A stretch of DNA of 64,000 nt from Oxalobacteraceae sp. CFBP 8761 (lineage in GTDB: Bacteria; Pseudomonadota; Gammaproteobacteria; Burkholderiales; Burkholderiaceae_D): NCBI GenBank assembly GCA_014841595.1, contig JACYUE010000003.1, forward strand, positions 308,753 to 372,752, written 5' to 3'. Shown here one piece after another: positions 52,423 to 59,478 of this stretch (positions are counted from its first letter, which is position 1; every line of letters starts with the position of its first letter). A model generated the notes under the pieces. That model did not search any database. It saw only the letters and a list, made by a program, of their open reading frames with translations, and had not been told where the DNA came from. The translations under genes were made by a program, and so were the position numbers.

Positions 52423-53226
52423 ATGGGACTTTATGAGAATCGTGCAGTTCTCTTTTTGGATATCCTAGGGTTCTCCGACTTAGTCCAGAGTGGGAGGGAG
52501 GAACGGCTGCTTGGCATTCTCCAACACCTACAAGGAAGAGCGCTAGAGGCGCGCCAAGCTGATAAGCTCGACTTCACTGCTTTTTCAGATTGTGTAGTCG
52601 TTTCAGCCCCAGTGAACGAGGGAAAAGGTGTTCTACAGATCGTAGCTTATGCTCAATTCTTAGCTCTAGACCTGTTGGCCAACCGCCTTCTTACTCGGGG
52701 TGCTGTGGTGGTCGGAAATCTATATCACGATGGCGCAATCGTCTTAGGCCCGGCGCTTGTCGATGCATATAAGCTTGAGAGCAAAAAGGCGCTATATCCT
52801 CGCATTTTGGTTTCACATAGCGTCCTTGGTCTGGTGGCCGACGCCACCCCGCATCTGCGGGAGCAGGGTCATTCAGTGCCATATTACTTTCGGGAGGATT
52901 TTGATGGCTCATACCATATCGATATATTCGTTCATGGTGCAAATACACCCGAAATGTACTGGGGAGACGTGGGAACGAACGGGAAAGTCGACAGAAACGC
53001 TTTTCGCGACTCGCTGCAACTCTTCATTAGCAGGGTCTACTCAAGCCCGCCACCCTCTGTAGCGGCGGAAAAGTATGCGTGGCTCGCGAGGTACTTTCTT
53101 GAGGTTTGCCAAGCCAACTTGTGGCCCATACCCGAAAACCTCCCAGTCTCTCAGAGCAAGAGGATCCAGTATGAGCAGGAACTTCGCGATATCCATTTGG
53201 CAGAGCGCTACGGAGACCGCGATTAA
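52423..53226 (+). CDS. Class III nucleotide-cyclase-like protein
   Basis: 267 residues from ATG 52423 (GAGG nearby); a TTG at 52384 is possible. AVLFLDILGFSDL gives an Asp at residue 13, and LDFTAFSDCVVVS gives a second at 56. Both sit as the two metal-binding Asp do in class III adenylate/guanylate cyclases. RGAVVVGNLYHDGAIVLGPA then LVDAYKLES mirrors the cyclase stretch GxxxGxxxGPAVNxAxRLE. The C-terminal ~140 residues have no named domain. Pycsar anti-phage systems use such cyclases (cCMP/cUMP), but no TIR or transmembrane effector is adjacent. Homology is by pattern only. Confidence 0.55.
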   Translation: MGLYENRAVLFLDILGFSDLVQSGREERLLGILQHLQGRALEARQADKLDFTAFSDCVVVSAPVNEGKGVLQIVAYAQFLALDLLANRLLTRGAVVVGNLYHDGAIVLGPALVDAYKLESKKALYPRILVSHSVLGLVADATPHLREQGHSVPYYFREDFDGSYHIDIFVHGANTPEMYWGDVGTNGKVDRNAFRDSLQLFISRVYSSPPPSVAAEKYAWLARYFLEVCQANLWPIPENLPVSQSKRIQYEQELRDIHLAERYGDRD

Positions 53227-53368
53227 GAGTGCCCGACAAGACCCTATCGTTACCTCGGAAGCAACAGGAGCGGACAACGAACCATTCCGACCATGCGCTT
53301 CCTGCTTAGGCTGCATAAAAACGCAAATTAGGCGTCTGCTTAGCGATATTTGGTTCAAGGAACCCACG

Positions 53369-53512
53369 GTTGCGTCAAACTTTATTGTTGCAAACGGATT
53401 CTTTGCAGAGCTTAAATTGGGGTTTGTGTCGAACTTTACTTGCATGCCCAGCGTGTTGAAGTCGTTTCCTGCATAGGCGGGCTTATGTCTAACTTTATTG
53501 TTAGTCCACACA
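53369..53512 (-). repeat. Spaced Tn7-like end array (family A), buried in the right arm
   Basis: GCGTCAAACTTTATTGTTG at 53372, GTGTCGAACTTTACTTGC at 53426 and ATGTCTAACTTTATTGTTAG at 53485, then TCCACACA. Read outward on the minus strand the end is TGTGTGGACTAACAATAAAG. Spacing (about 54 and 60 bp) and orientation match the array at 23477-23626, but not the ends of the tssK transposon. Confidence 0.6.
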
Positions 53513-53547
53513 AGCGTACGAAGTCCCTGTGATCGCCTTTTAGAGTA

Positions 53548-53924
53548 GTGCAAGCTTATGTGTCGTTTTGAGAGCTTAGTGCAACTTTATATGTCGTTCA
53601 GTTCGAAGTGATGTGTCGCTGAAAACTCTAACTCATTGATTTTTCAGTGTGCCCGGTGCAACTTTATGTGTCGCCCAACGTTTTCATTCGCGACACATAA
53701 AGCTTCACTGAACGACATCAGGATCGCATATTCTGGAGTTAAGTAGCTGATTCTAAAGGCAATATTAGTTAGCCGACTTGTACAGCGCTCGTGTGAAATT
53801 GAATGTGGTCGTGTCGTTACGCCCTAAAAATGAAAGGTTATGTGTCGTCCCGTGCAAAGTTATGTGTCGCCGAAAATCGTAAGTCGTTGATTTCATTGTC
53901 AGCCCAGTGCAAATTTATGTGTCG
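53548..53924 (-). repeat. Right-end TnsB-site array of the tssK transposon
   Basis: 18-bp units (plus-strand form GTGCAAAGTTATGTGTCG) at 53548, 53579, 53656, 53852 and 53907, a shorter one ending at 53847, and one inverted unit (CGACACATAAAGCTTCAC) at 53691. Units at the terminus point inward, opposite to the left array at 27106. Confidence 0.85.
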
Positions 53925-55262
53925 TCCAACATCCAGCTTGAGTTCCCTCAATCCTTCCGGCGCGTAGATCGAGATCGACTGCGCCTTGAGCATGCGCTCG
54001 AACATCGGCCCTTTCGATTCCAGGCTGAAGTAGCAGGTTTCGGGCCGTACGGGGATCGCGGCCGGCGGCTGCGGCGAATACTGCAGGCGCACGCCGGGCA
54101 GCGCCGAGAGCACGAACTTCTCGACATCGTCCGGTGCGCCGACCTTGAAGCGCAGCGGCACGATTTCGACCAGTTTGAGCGCCGCAATGTCGGCCGATAC
54201 CGCGATATAGAACGTGGTGTCGTCGTCGATCTTGCCCGAGTCGAGCATCCCGATGTGGTACGACGGGCGCACCTCGTTGAGCGCAATCCCGAAGTACTTG
54301 GCCGAGATGACCGTGTCGAGCAGTTCGCGGATGATCATGTGCAGCTTGGCGAAGGCCGGGCCGGGATCGCCGTGCTGGTAGGCCGGCAGGTCAGCCAGGG
54401 TCCAGCTCTTCGAGAAGGTCATCAAACCGCCGGCCACGTCCAGCAGCGACTGGAACAGGCGCTCCGGGTGCAGCGCCGGATGATGAAAGTGGTGCGTCAG
54501 CGCCGCGTAGGCCGCGCTGGCCGTATGCAGCAGCCAGAACGACGACATGTCGCCCGAGCGGAATTCGATCACGTTGCGGGTCGGTTCGCGGTGGTGGCCG
54601 TACAGCGCGCCGACCTTGGCCTGCAGCGCGTCGAGCAGGCGCCGCAAACCCTGGAACAGCACCGGTGACGCGCCCACCGACAGGGCCGGCGGCACCAGGG
54701 CCGGATCGGGTTCGAAGCCACCGGTGGGCGCGCGCCGCACGCGCAGCAGCGGGAAGTGAATGTAGGCGTCGCGCGGCTCGAACTCGGCCACCAGGCGCAG
54801 CGCGCGCCGCAGATAGGCCAGCTGCACCGGCGCGGCCTGTGTGAACAGGTCGGGCGCTTCCAGGTTCACCTGCATGAAGCGCGCCGCGTTGTCGGCCGAC
54901 GTCGCGGCCTGCCCCGGCTGCACGAAGTTGGCGTTGAAGGGTTTCAAGCCCGGCAGCGCCGCGTAATACGTCACCGCCTGCACCGTTTGCGCCAGCGTGC
55001 TGAGGTCGATCGTGGCGGGCAGCTCGTCGCTGCCCGGTGCCTCGTACAGCTCGCCATCCTGAAAGCGCAGCGCCAGCCCGGTCACGCGCAGCATGCTGCT
55101 GGCCAGCGCCTCGCGGTCGATCTCGCACAGCTCCACGCCCCAGGCATAGGGATGGACCGCCTTGACGCTCTTGAACAGGCAATGCTCGTGGTACGCATCC
55201 TGGCGCTGGAAGTGCTGGGGGCGCAGCAGCAGACCTTCGCCCCAGAGAACTTTGCTCGTCAT
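53838..55262 (-). CDS. tssK: T6SS baseplate protein TssK with transposon-altered C-terminus
   Basis: 474 codons as read. The start at 55262 begins MTSKVLWGEGLLLRPQHFQR, the family N-terminus; upstream frame is rejected. Residues 1-443 are native TssK (AKYFGIALNEVRPSYHIGML, YAPEGLRELKL). From codon 444 on, the transposon end supplies 31 foreign residues (DVGRHINLHW...). The ancestral end, rebuilt across the TCCAG repeat, was LELLAVVA at 450 residues. TssK links the baseplate to the membrane complex through its C-terminal domain, so loss of the last 7 residues plus a 31-residue tail may impair it. It is divergent from tssEFG. Confidence 0.9.
   Translation of the reverse strand: MTSKVLWGEGLLLRPQHFQRQDAYHEHCLFKSVKAVHPYAWGVELCEIDREALASSMLRVTGLALRFQDGELYEAPGSDELPATIDLSTLAQTVQAVTYYAALPGLKPFNANFVQPGQAATSADNAARFMQVNLEAPDLFTQAAPVQLAYLRRALRLVAEFEPRDAYIHFPLLRVRRAPTGGFEPDPALVPPALSVGASPVLFQGLRRLLDALQAKVGALYGHHREPTRNVIEFRSGDMSSFWLLHTASAAYAALTHHFHHPALHPERLFQSLLDVAGGLMTFSKSWTLADLPAYQHGDPGPAFAKLHMIIRELLDTVISAKYFGIALNEVRPSYHIGMLDSGKIDDDTTFYIAVSADIAALKLVEIVPLRFKVGAPDDVEKFVLSALPGVRLQYSPQPPAAIPVRPETCYFSLESKGPMFERMLKAQSISIYAPEGLRELKLDVGRHINLHWADNEINDLRFSATHNFARDDT
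53932..53936. repeat. 5-bp target-site duplication, right copy (TCCAG)
   Basis: TCCAG directly follows the transposon terminus CCAACA and equals the five bases before the left end at 27094-27098. Confidence 0.85.
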
Positions 55263-55433
55263 GGTGCTGTCTTCCCAGTTGTTATGGCCGGAAAGAAACA
55301 ATAACGACGACATAGAGTTGCCCACGTGAAGTTCATCAACGTTTGGCGACGAACCGCATGGCAACATGCGATTGGTTTTCATCACGCAACATTCCGCACG
55401 CCCTCCCTCTGCTCCACCGCGAAGGAACGCTCC
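55263..55433. promoter_or_regulatory. Divergent promoter region of tssK and tssE
   Basis: 171 bp between divergent T6SS starts. It includes AAGGAAC just before tssE and should hold both promoters. No specific operator recognised. Confidence 0.45.
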
Positions 55434-55958
55434 ATGAAGGGATACACGCCGGATCTGTTCGGCCGTCTGCTTGGCCAGCCGGTACGCCAGGGCGTTGTCG
55501 TCGTGCGCCTGAATGTCGACGAGTTGAAGGATGCGGTGGCGCGCGACCTCGAGGCGCTCCTGAACACGCGCTCGATCATCCAGGAGGGCGAACTTGCCGG
55601 CTACACCGAATGCAAGACGTCGATGGTCGACTACGGCCTGTGCGATTTCGCCGACCGCTCGCTGTCGAGTCCTTCGGACCGGGCCCACATCTGTGCCTGC
55701 ATCGAAGCGGCCATCACGCGCCATGAGCCGCGCCTGACCGGTGTCAAGGCGCAGCTGGCGCTGCGCGACGAGGCGGCTGGCCCGTCGATCAATCGCCTGA
55801 GCTTTTCGATCACGGCGGTGCTGGTGGGGAGCGTGTCGCAAGAGCCGGTCAACTTCGACGCCGTGCTGCAGCCCTCCACGCTCCAGTACAGCATCCGCAA
55901 GGCTGGCCGCGCAGCAGCAACAATGGCAACAGCGGCGTCGCCGGTGAAGGAGACCTGA
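55434..55958 (+). CDS. tssE: T6SS baseplate wedge protein TssE (gp25-like)
   Basis: 174 residues from ATG 55434, with AAGGAAC upstream; the frame is open to 55326 but that head is not family-like. LNVDELKDAVARDLEALLNT, YGLCDFADRSLSSPSDRAHI and FEAAITRHEPRL-type residues match gp25/TssE. It forms the wedge of the T6SS baseplate with TssF and TssG. It ends 1 bp before tssF. Confidence 0.9.
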   Translation: MKGYTPDLFGRLLGQPVRQGVVVVRLNVDELKDAVARDLEALLNTRSIIQEGELAGYTECKTSMVDYGLCDFADRSLSSPSDRAHICACIEAAITRHEPRLTGVKAQLALRDEAAGPSINRLSFSITAVLVGSVSQEPVNFDAVLQPSTLQYSIRKAGRAAATMATAASPVKET

Positions 55959-55959
55959 G

Positions 55960-57840
55960 ATGGACCAGCTCCTGCCCTACTACGAAAGCGAACTGGCCTA
56001 CCTGCGCCACAACCTGCGCGAATTCGCCGAGCGCTATCCGCGCGTCGCCGGGCGCCTGTTGATCAGCGGTGAAGTCTGCGAAGACCCGCACACCGAACGC
56101 ATGATCCAGTCGTTCGCCTTCCTCAATGCGCGCATCGCCCGGCGTCTCGACGACGATTATCCCGAGTTCACCGAAGCGTTGTTCGGCGTGCTCTACCCGC
56201 ACTACCTGCGCCCTTTTCCATCGTGCTCGATCGCGCAGCTCGGCCCCGCCATCACCCCCAGCACCACCGGCACCGCTGCTACCGCTGCCACTGCTGCCGC
56301 CCAGCAGACGAGCGTGACGACGATCGGGCGCGGCGCCGCATTCAACACGCGGCCCGTGCGCGGTGTGGAATGCACGTTTCGCACCGTGTATCCGGTGACG
56401 GTCGCGCCGCTGGCGATCACGCGCGCGGCGTTCTCCCCGATCATCGGCGCGCCCGACACGGTGCGCTTGCCGGCCGGCGCCACGGCCAGCATCAGCGTGC
56501 GCGTGGCCATCACCTGCGACGGGCGCGGACTCGATGCGCTGGCGCTGCCGGCGCTGCGCCTGTTCCTCGATGGCGAGCCGTCGCTGTGCGCGGCGCTGCG
56601 CGACGCGCTGCTGGTGCGCACGGTGGCCGCCTACGTGCAGGCCGATGGCGGGCACTGGCTCACGCTGCCGGCGCTGCCGGTACGCAGCGCCGGCTTTGGC
56701 GACGACGAGGCGCTGATCGATTTCCCGGCGCGCTCGCATGCGGCGTACCGCCTGCTCACCGAGTACTTCTGCTTTCCCGAAAAATTCAACTTCGTCGATC
56801 TCGACCTGGCCATGCTGACGGCCGCCCTGCCCCGCGGCACGCGCGCGCTGACGGTGCACCTGGCATTGGCCGGCATTCGCAGCGACTCGAACCTGGCGCG
56901 CATGCTCGGCACCCTCTCGACCAACAACCTGCTCACCGGCTGCACGCCGGTGAGCAACCTGTTCCCTCAGCGCGGCGAACCGATCCAGCTGACCCACGCC
57001 AAGGCCAATTACCCGGTGCTGGCCGACGGGCGCCGCGCCTATGGCTACGAAGTCAATGCGATCAACGACGTCAATATGGTGCGCCAGACGGCGCAAGGCG
57101 AAACGATCATCAAGTTTCAGCCCTTCTACTCGCTCAAGCATGCGCAGACGCCGCAGCACAATGGCCACTACTGGGCCATGGCGCGCGATGAAGCGCTGGC
57201 CGAACGCAGCCCCGGCTTCGAAACCCAGATCACGATCGTCGACATCGATTTTGATCCGGCCAAGGTCGAAAAGACCACGCTCAATCTCGAACTGACCTGC
57301 ACCAACCGCGACCTGCCATCGCTGCTGCCATACGGCCAGGCAGGGGGCGACCTGTTCACGGAAGGCGGCTCGGGCACGCGCGCCATCACGTTCCTGCGCA
57401 AGCCGACGCGCACCTGGCGCTTCGCGCGCGGCCGCAGCGCGCAGTGGCGCCTGATCTCGCTGCTGTCGCTGAACCACCTGTCGCTGGCCGATGGCGGCGT
57501 CGACGCCTTTCGCGAAATGCTGGCGCTGCACGACGTGCCCCGTTCGGCCGCCTCGACGCGCCAGATCGGCGGCATCCTCGCGATCGACTATACGCCCACC
57601 AGCGCCTGGTTGTCCGGCAATCCCTTCAATTGCCTGGTGCGCGGGATCGAGGTGCGGCTCAGTATCGATGAAGAAGCGTTTGTCGGTAGCGGCATCCACC
57701 TCTTCGCCCACGTCATCGAACGCTTCCTGGCGCTGTACGTGCACGCCAACAGCTTCACCCAGCTGGTGATCGTGTCCCATCAATCGTCCGAGGAACTGCT
57801 GCGATGCGCACCCCGAAGCGGCGATCTGAGTCTGCTGTAA
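55960..57840 (+). CDS. tssF: T6SS baseplate protein TssF
   Basis: 626 residues. MDQLLPYYESELAYLRHNLR, EFAERYPRVAGRLLISGEVC and ERMIQSFAFLNARIARRLDD are the standard TssF N-terminus. It also has FNFVDLDLAMLTAALPRGTR. TssF builds the baseplate wedge with TssE and TssG. It overlaps tssG by 37 bp. A short Ala/Thr repeat near residues 105-112 (TAATAATAA) is unusual but harmless. Confidence 0.95.
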   Translation: MDQLLPYYESELAYLRHNLREFAERYPRVAGRLLISGEVCEDPHTERMIQSFAFLNARIARRLDDDYPEFTEALFGVLYPHYLRPFPSCSIAQLGPAITPSTTGTAATAATAAAQQTSVTTIGRGAAFNTRPVRGVECTFRTVYPVTVAPLAITRAAFSPIIGAPDTVRLPAGATASISVRVAITCDGRGLDALALPALRLFLDGEPSLCAALRDALLVRTVAAYVQADGGHWLTLPALPVRSAGFGDDEALIDFPARSHAAYRLLTEYFCFPEKFNFVDLDLAMLTAALPRGTRALTVHLALAGIRSDSNLARMLGTLSTNNLLTGCTPVSNLFPQRGEPIQLTHAKANYPVLADGRRAYGYEVNAINDVNMVRQTAQGETIIKFQPFYSLKHAQTPQHNGHYWAMARDEALAERSPGFETQITIVDIDFDPAKVEKTTLNLELTCTNRDLPSLLPYGQAGGDLFTEGGSGTRAITFLRKPTRTWRFARGRSAQWRLISLLSLNHLSLADGGVDAFREMLALHDVPRSAASTRQIGGILAIDYTPTSAWLSGNPFNCLVRGIEVRLSIDEEAFVGSGIHLFAHVIERFLALYVHANSFTQLVIVSHQSSEELLRCAPRSGDLSLL

Positions 57841-58973
57841 TCGAGCAGCTGTTTCGCGAGCCGTGGCGCTTCGACTTTTTCCAGGCAGTGCAGGTGCTCG
57901 AGTTGTGGCTGCGGCGCCGTGGCAAGCCGGCGCACGGGCTGGTGGCGGACATGCTGCGCTTCCAGAACTCGGTGTCGCTGGGTTTTCCGGCCAGCCAGCT
58001 CGAAAGCATCCATGCCGACGTGCGCGACCTGTCGATCGGCATGCCGTTCGCGCTGCCGATCGACGCCGCAGCGCTGGCCGACGCGGTGCAGGAATGCACG
58101 CTGCGCCATGTGCGCCTGACGCCGGCCTTCATGGGTCTGTTGGGCTGCAACGGCGTGCTGCCGGCGCATTACACCGAGCGCATCGCCGCGCACCAGGCGC
58201 ACCACAAGAACGAGGAAGAAGACGACGGCCCGCGCGCCTTCCTGGATGCGTTCTCGAACCGCTCGCTGGCGCTGTTCTACGAAGCCTGGCGCAAGTACCG
58301 CCTGCCGTTGAAGTACCAGCCCGATGGCCAGGATGCCTTCCTGCCCCTGTTGATGAGCCTTGCCGGGCTGGGTGACCCGGCCCTGCGGCGGCGCCTGAGC
58401 GACGTGGGCGACGGCGCCGTGCTGGACGAATCGATCGGCTATTTTGCCGCGTCGGTCCGGCACCGGCCGGTGTCGGCCGTGCAGCTCGCGCGCGTGCTGT
58501 CCGAGTATTTCGGCCAGCCGATCATGGCCGAACAATTCATCGGCGCCTGGTACGACATCCCGGCCGCGCAGCAGTCGATGCTGGGCCACGACAGTGCCGT
58601 TCTCGGTACGCGCGCGCTGGCCGGTGCGCGCGTCTGGCAGCGCACGCTGCGCCTGCGCCTGATCGTCGGGCCACTGACACATGCGGGCTTCCAGGCCTTC
58701 CTGCCGGGCGGGCTTGCTGCACGCGCGCTCAAGAGCGTGCTGGCGCTGTTGACCGGCGTCGCCCTCGAATACGAAGTCGAGCTGGTGCTGCGCGCGGCCG
58801 ATGTCCACAACATCACGCTGGACGCCGTCAATCCGGGCCGGCTGGGCTGGGACGCCTTTCTGGTACTCGATGCGCCGCCGCGCGACCGGCACGATGTGCG
58901 CTACGACCTGCTCGCCACACCGCCCCCGGTCGTCAAGACACCGGCCGCCACGTCGCAGCCGTTTGTTAGGTGA
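57804..58973 (+). CDS. tssG: T6SS baseplate protein TssG
   Basis: 389 residues. AVIEQLFREPWRFDFFQAVQ, LELWLRRRGKPAHG, and FMGLLGCNGVLPAHYTERIA with FLDAFSNRSLALFYEAWRKY are conserved TssG stretches. It joins TssE, TssF and TssK in the baseplate. The start lies inside tssF (37-bp overlap), a strong sign of coupling. No further tss genes lie downstream in the window, so the rest of the T6SS is elsewhere or was displaced. Confidence 0.95.
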   Translation: MRTPKRRSESAVIEQLFREPWRFDFFQAVQVLELWLRRRGKPAHGLVADMLRFQNSVSLGFPASQLESIHADVRDLSIGMPFALPIDAAALADAVQECTLRHVRLTPAFMGLLGCNGVLPAHYTERIAAHQAHHKNEEEDDGPRAFLDAFSNRSLALFYEAWRKYRLPLKYQPDGQDAFLPLLMSLAGLGDPALRRRLSDVGDGAVLDESIGYFAASVRHRPVSAVQLARVLSEYFGQPIMAEQFIGAWYDIPAAQQSMLGHDSAVLGTRALAGARVWQRTLRLRLIVGPLTHAGFQAFLPGGLAARALKSVLALLTGVALEYEVELVLRAADVHNITLDAVNPGRLGWDAFLVLDAPPRDRHDVRYDLLATPPPVVKTPAATSQPFVR

Positions 58974-59048
58974 CAAACGCACCCCGTGCATCCCGATGGC
59001 GTATCCTGACGGCTGTGGGGCATCACGCCTCGATGGACTGGAGTGGTG

Positions 59049-59456
59049 ATGAGCGAACAGATCATCTCGGCGATCAAGCTGGGCGGCCAGCAGCTGGCGG
59101 CCGTCGTGACGCTGGCGGGACCGGAACGCTACGAGTATTTCATCCGGCGCGCGGCCGAGGCGCGCGAAGTATGGGGCCTGTACCAGGACGGCTGGGCGCT
59201 GGCCAAGACGGACGACGGCACCCTCGTGTTTCCGATGTGGCCGGCCAACGAGTACGCCACGCTGTGCGCCGAATTCGAATGGGACGGCTATGACGCGCAG
59301 GCGTTCTCGCTGGAAGAACTGATCGAAGAACTGCTGCCGCAGCTCGAAGAAGACAGCGTCCTGCCGGGCGTGTTCTACACGCCGGGCGACAAGGGCATCA
59401 CGCCCACCGTGGCGCAGCTCATCGGCGATCTCGAGGACGAACTGCGCCGCAACTGA
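59049..59456 (+). CDS. DUF2750 family protein
   Basis: 135 residues from ATG 59049; GTG at 59043 is also possible. AGPERYEYFIRRAAEAREVW then GLYQDGWALAKTDDGTLVFP and MWPANEYATLCAEFEWDGYD match DUF2750. Such small proteins resemble immunity proteins in fold, but a role is not established. It lies 75 bp after tssG. Confidence 0.75.
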   Translation: MSEQIISAIKLGGQQLAAVVTLAGPERYEYFIRRAAEAREVWGLYQDGWALAKTDDGTLVFPMWPANEYATLCAEFEWDGYDAQAFSLEELIEELLPQLEEDSVLPGVFYTPGDKGITPTVAQLIGDLEDELRRN

Positions 59457-59478
59457 CTGGTCTGGCGGGGCGCCGGCG

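Larger units (their letters stand above)
27099..53931 (+). mobile_element. Tn7-like transposon (26.8 kb) inserted in tssK
   Basis: The left end reads CGCTGGACGACA; the right end, read inward on the minus strand, is TGTTGGACGACA. Behind each end are arrays of an 18-bp site (consensus CGACACATAACTTTGCAC) in inverted orientation: three at the left (spacing 21-22 bp) and at least five at the right. Both ends touch the direct repeat TCCAG. The element carries tnsA, tnsB, tnsC and tniQ, and cargo rich in restriction and abortive-infection-type genes. Its GC content is clearly below the flanks. The left terminus lacks the expected TGT, so it may be slightly degraded. Confidence 0.88.
53227..53931. 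other. Transposon right arm, non-coding, with end arrays
   Basis: No intact gene. It holds a half copy of the MITE-like end (53309), a family A end array (53369-53512) and the right-end site array of this transposon (53548-53931). Confidence 0.7.

Noticed and set aside
27099..53931. CRISPR-associated transposon
   Set aside because: tnsA/B/C/tniQ are present but there are no cas genes or CRISPR repeats between the ends.
54391..55182. Overlapping 263-residue frame inside tssK
   Set aside because: A GC-skew shadow with Arg/Gly/Ala-rich composition; tssK explains this DNA.
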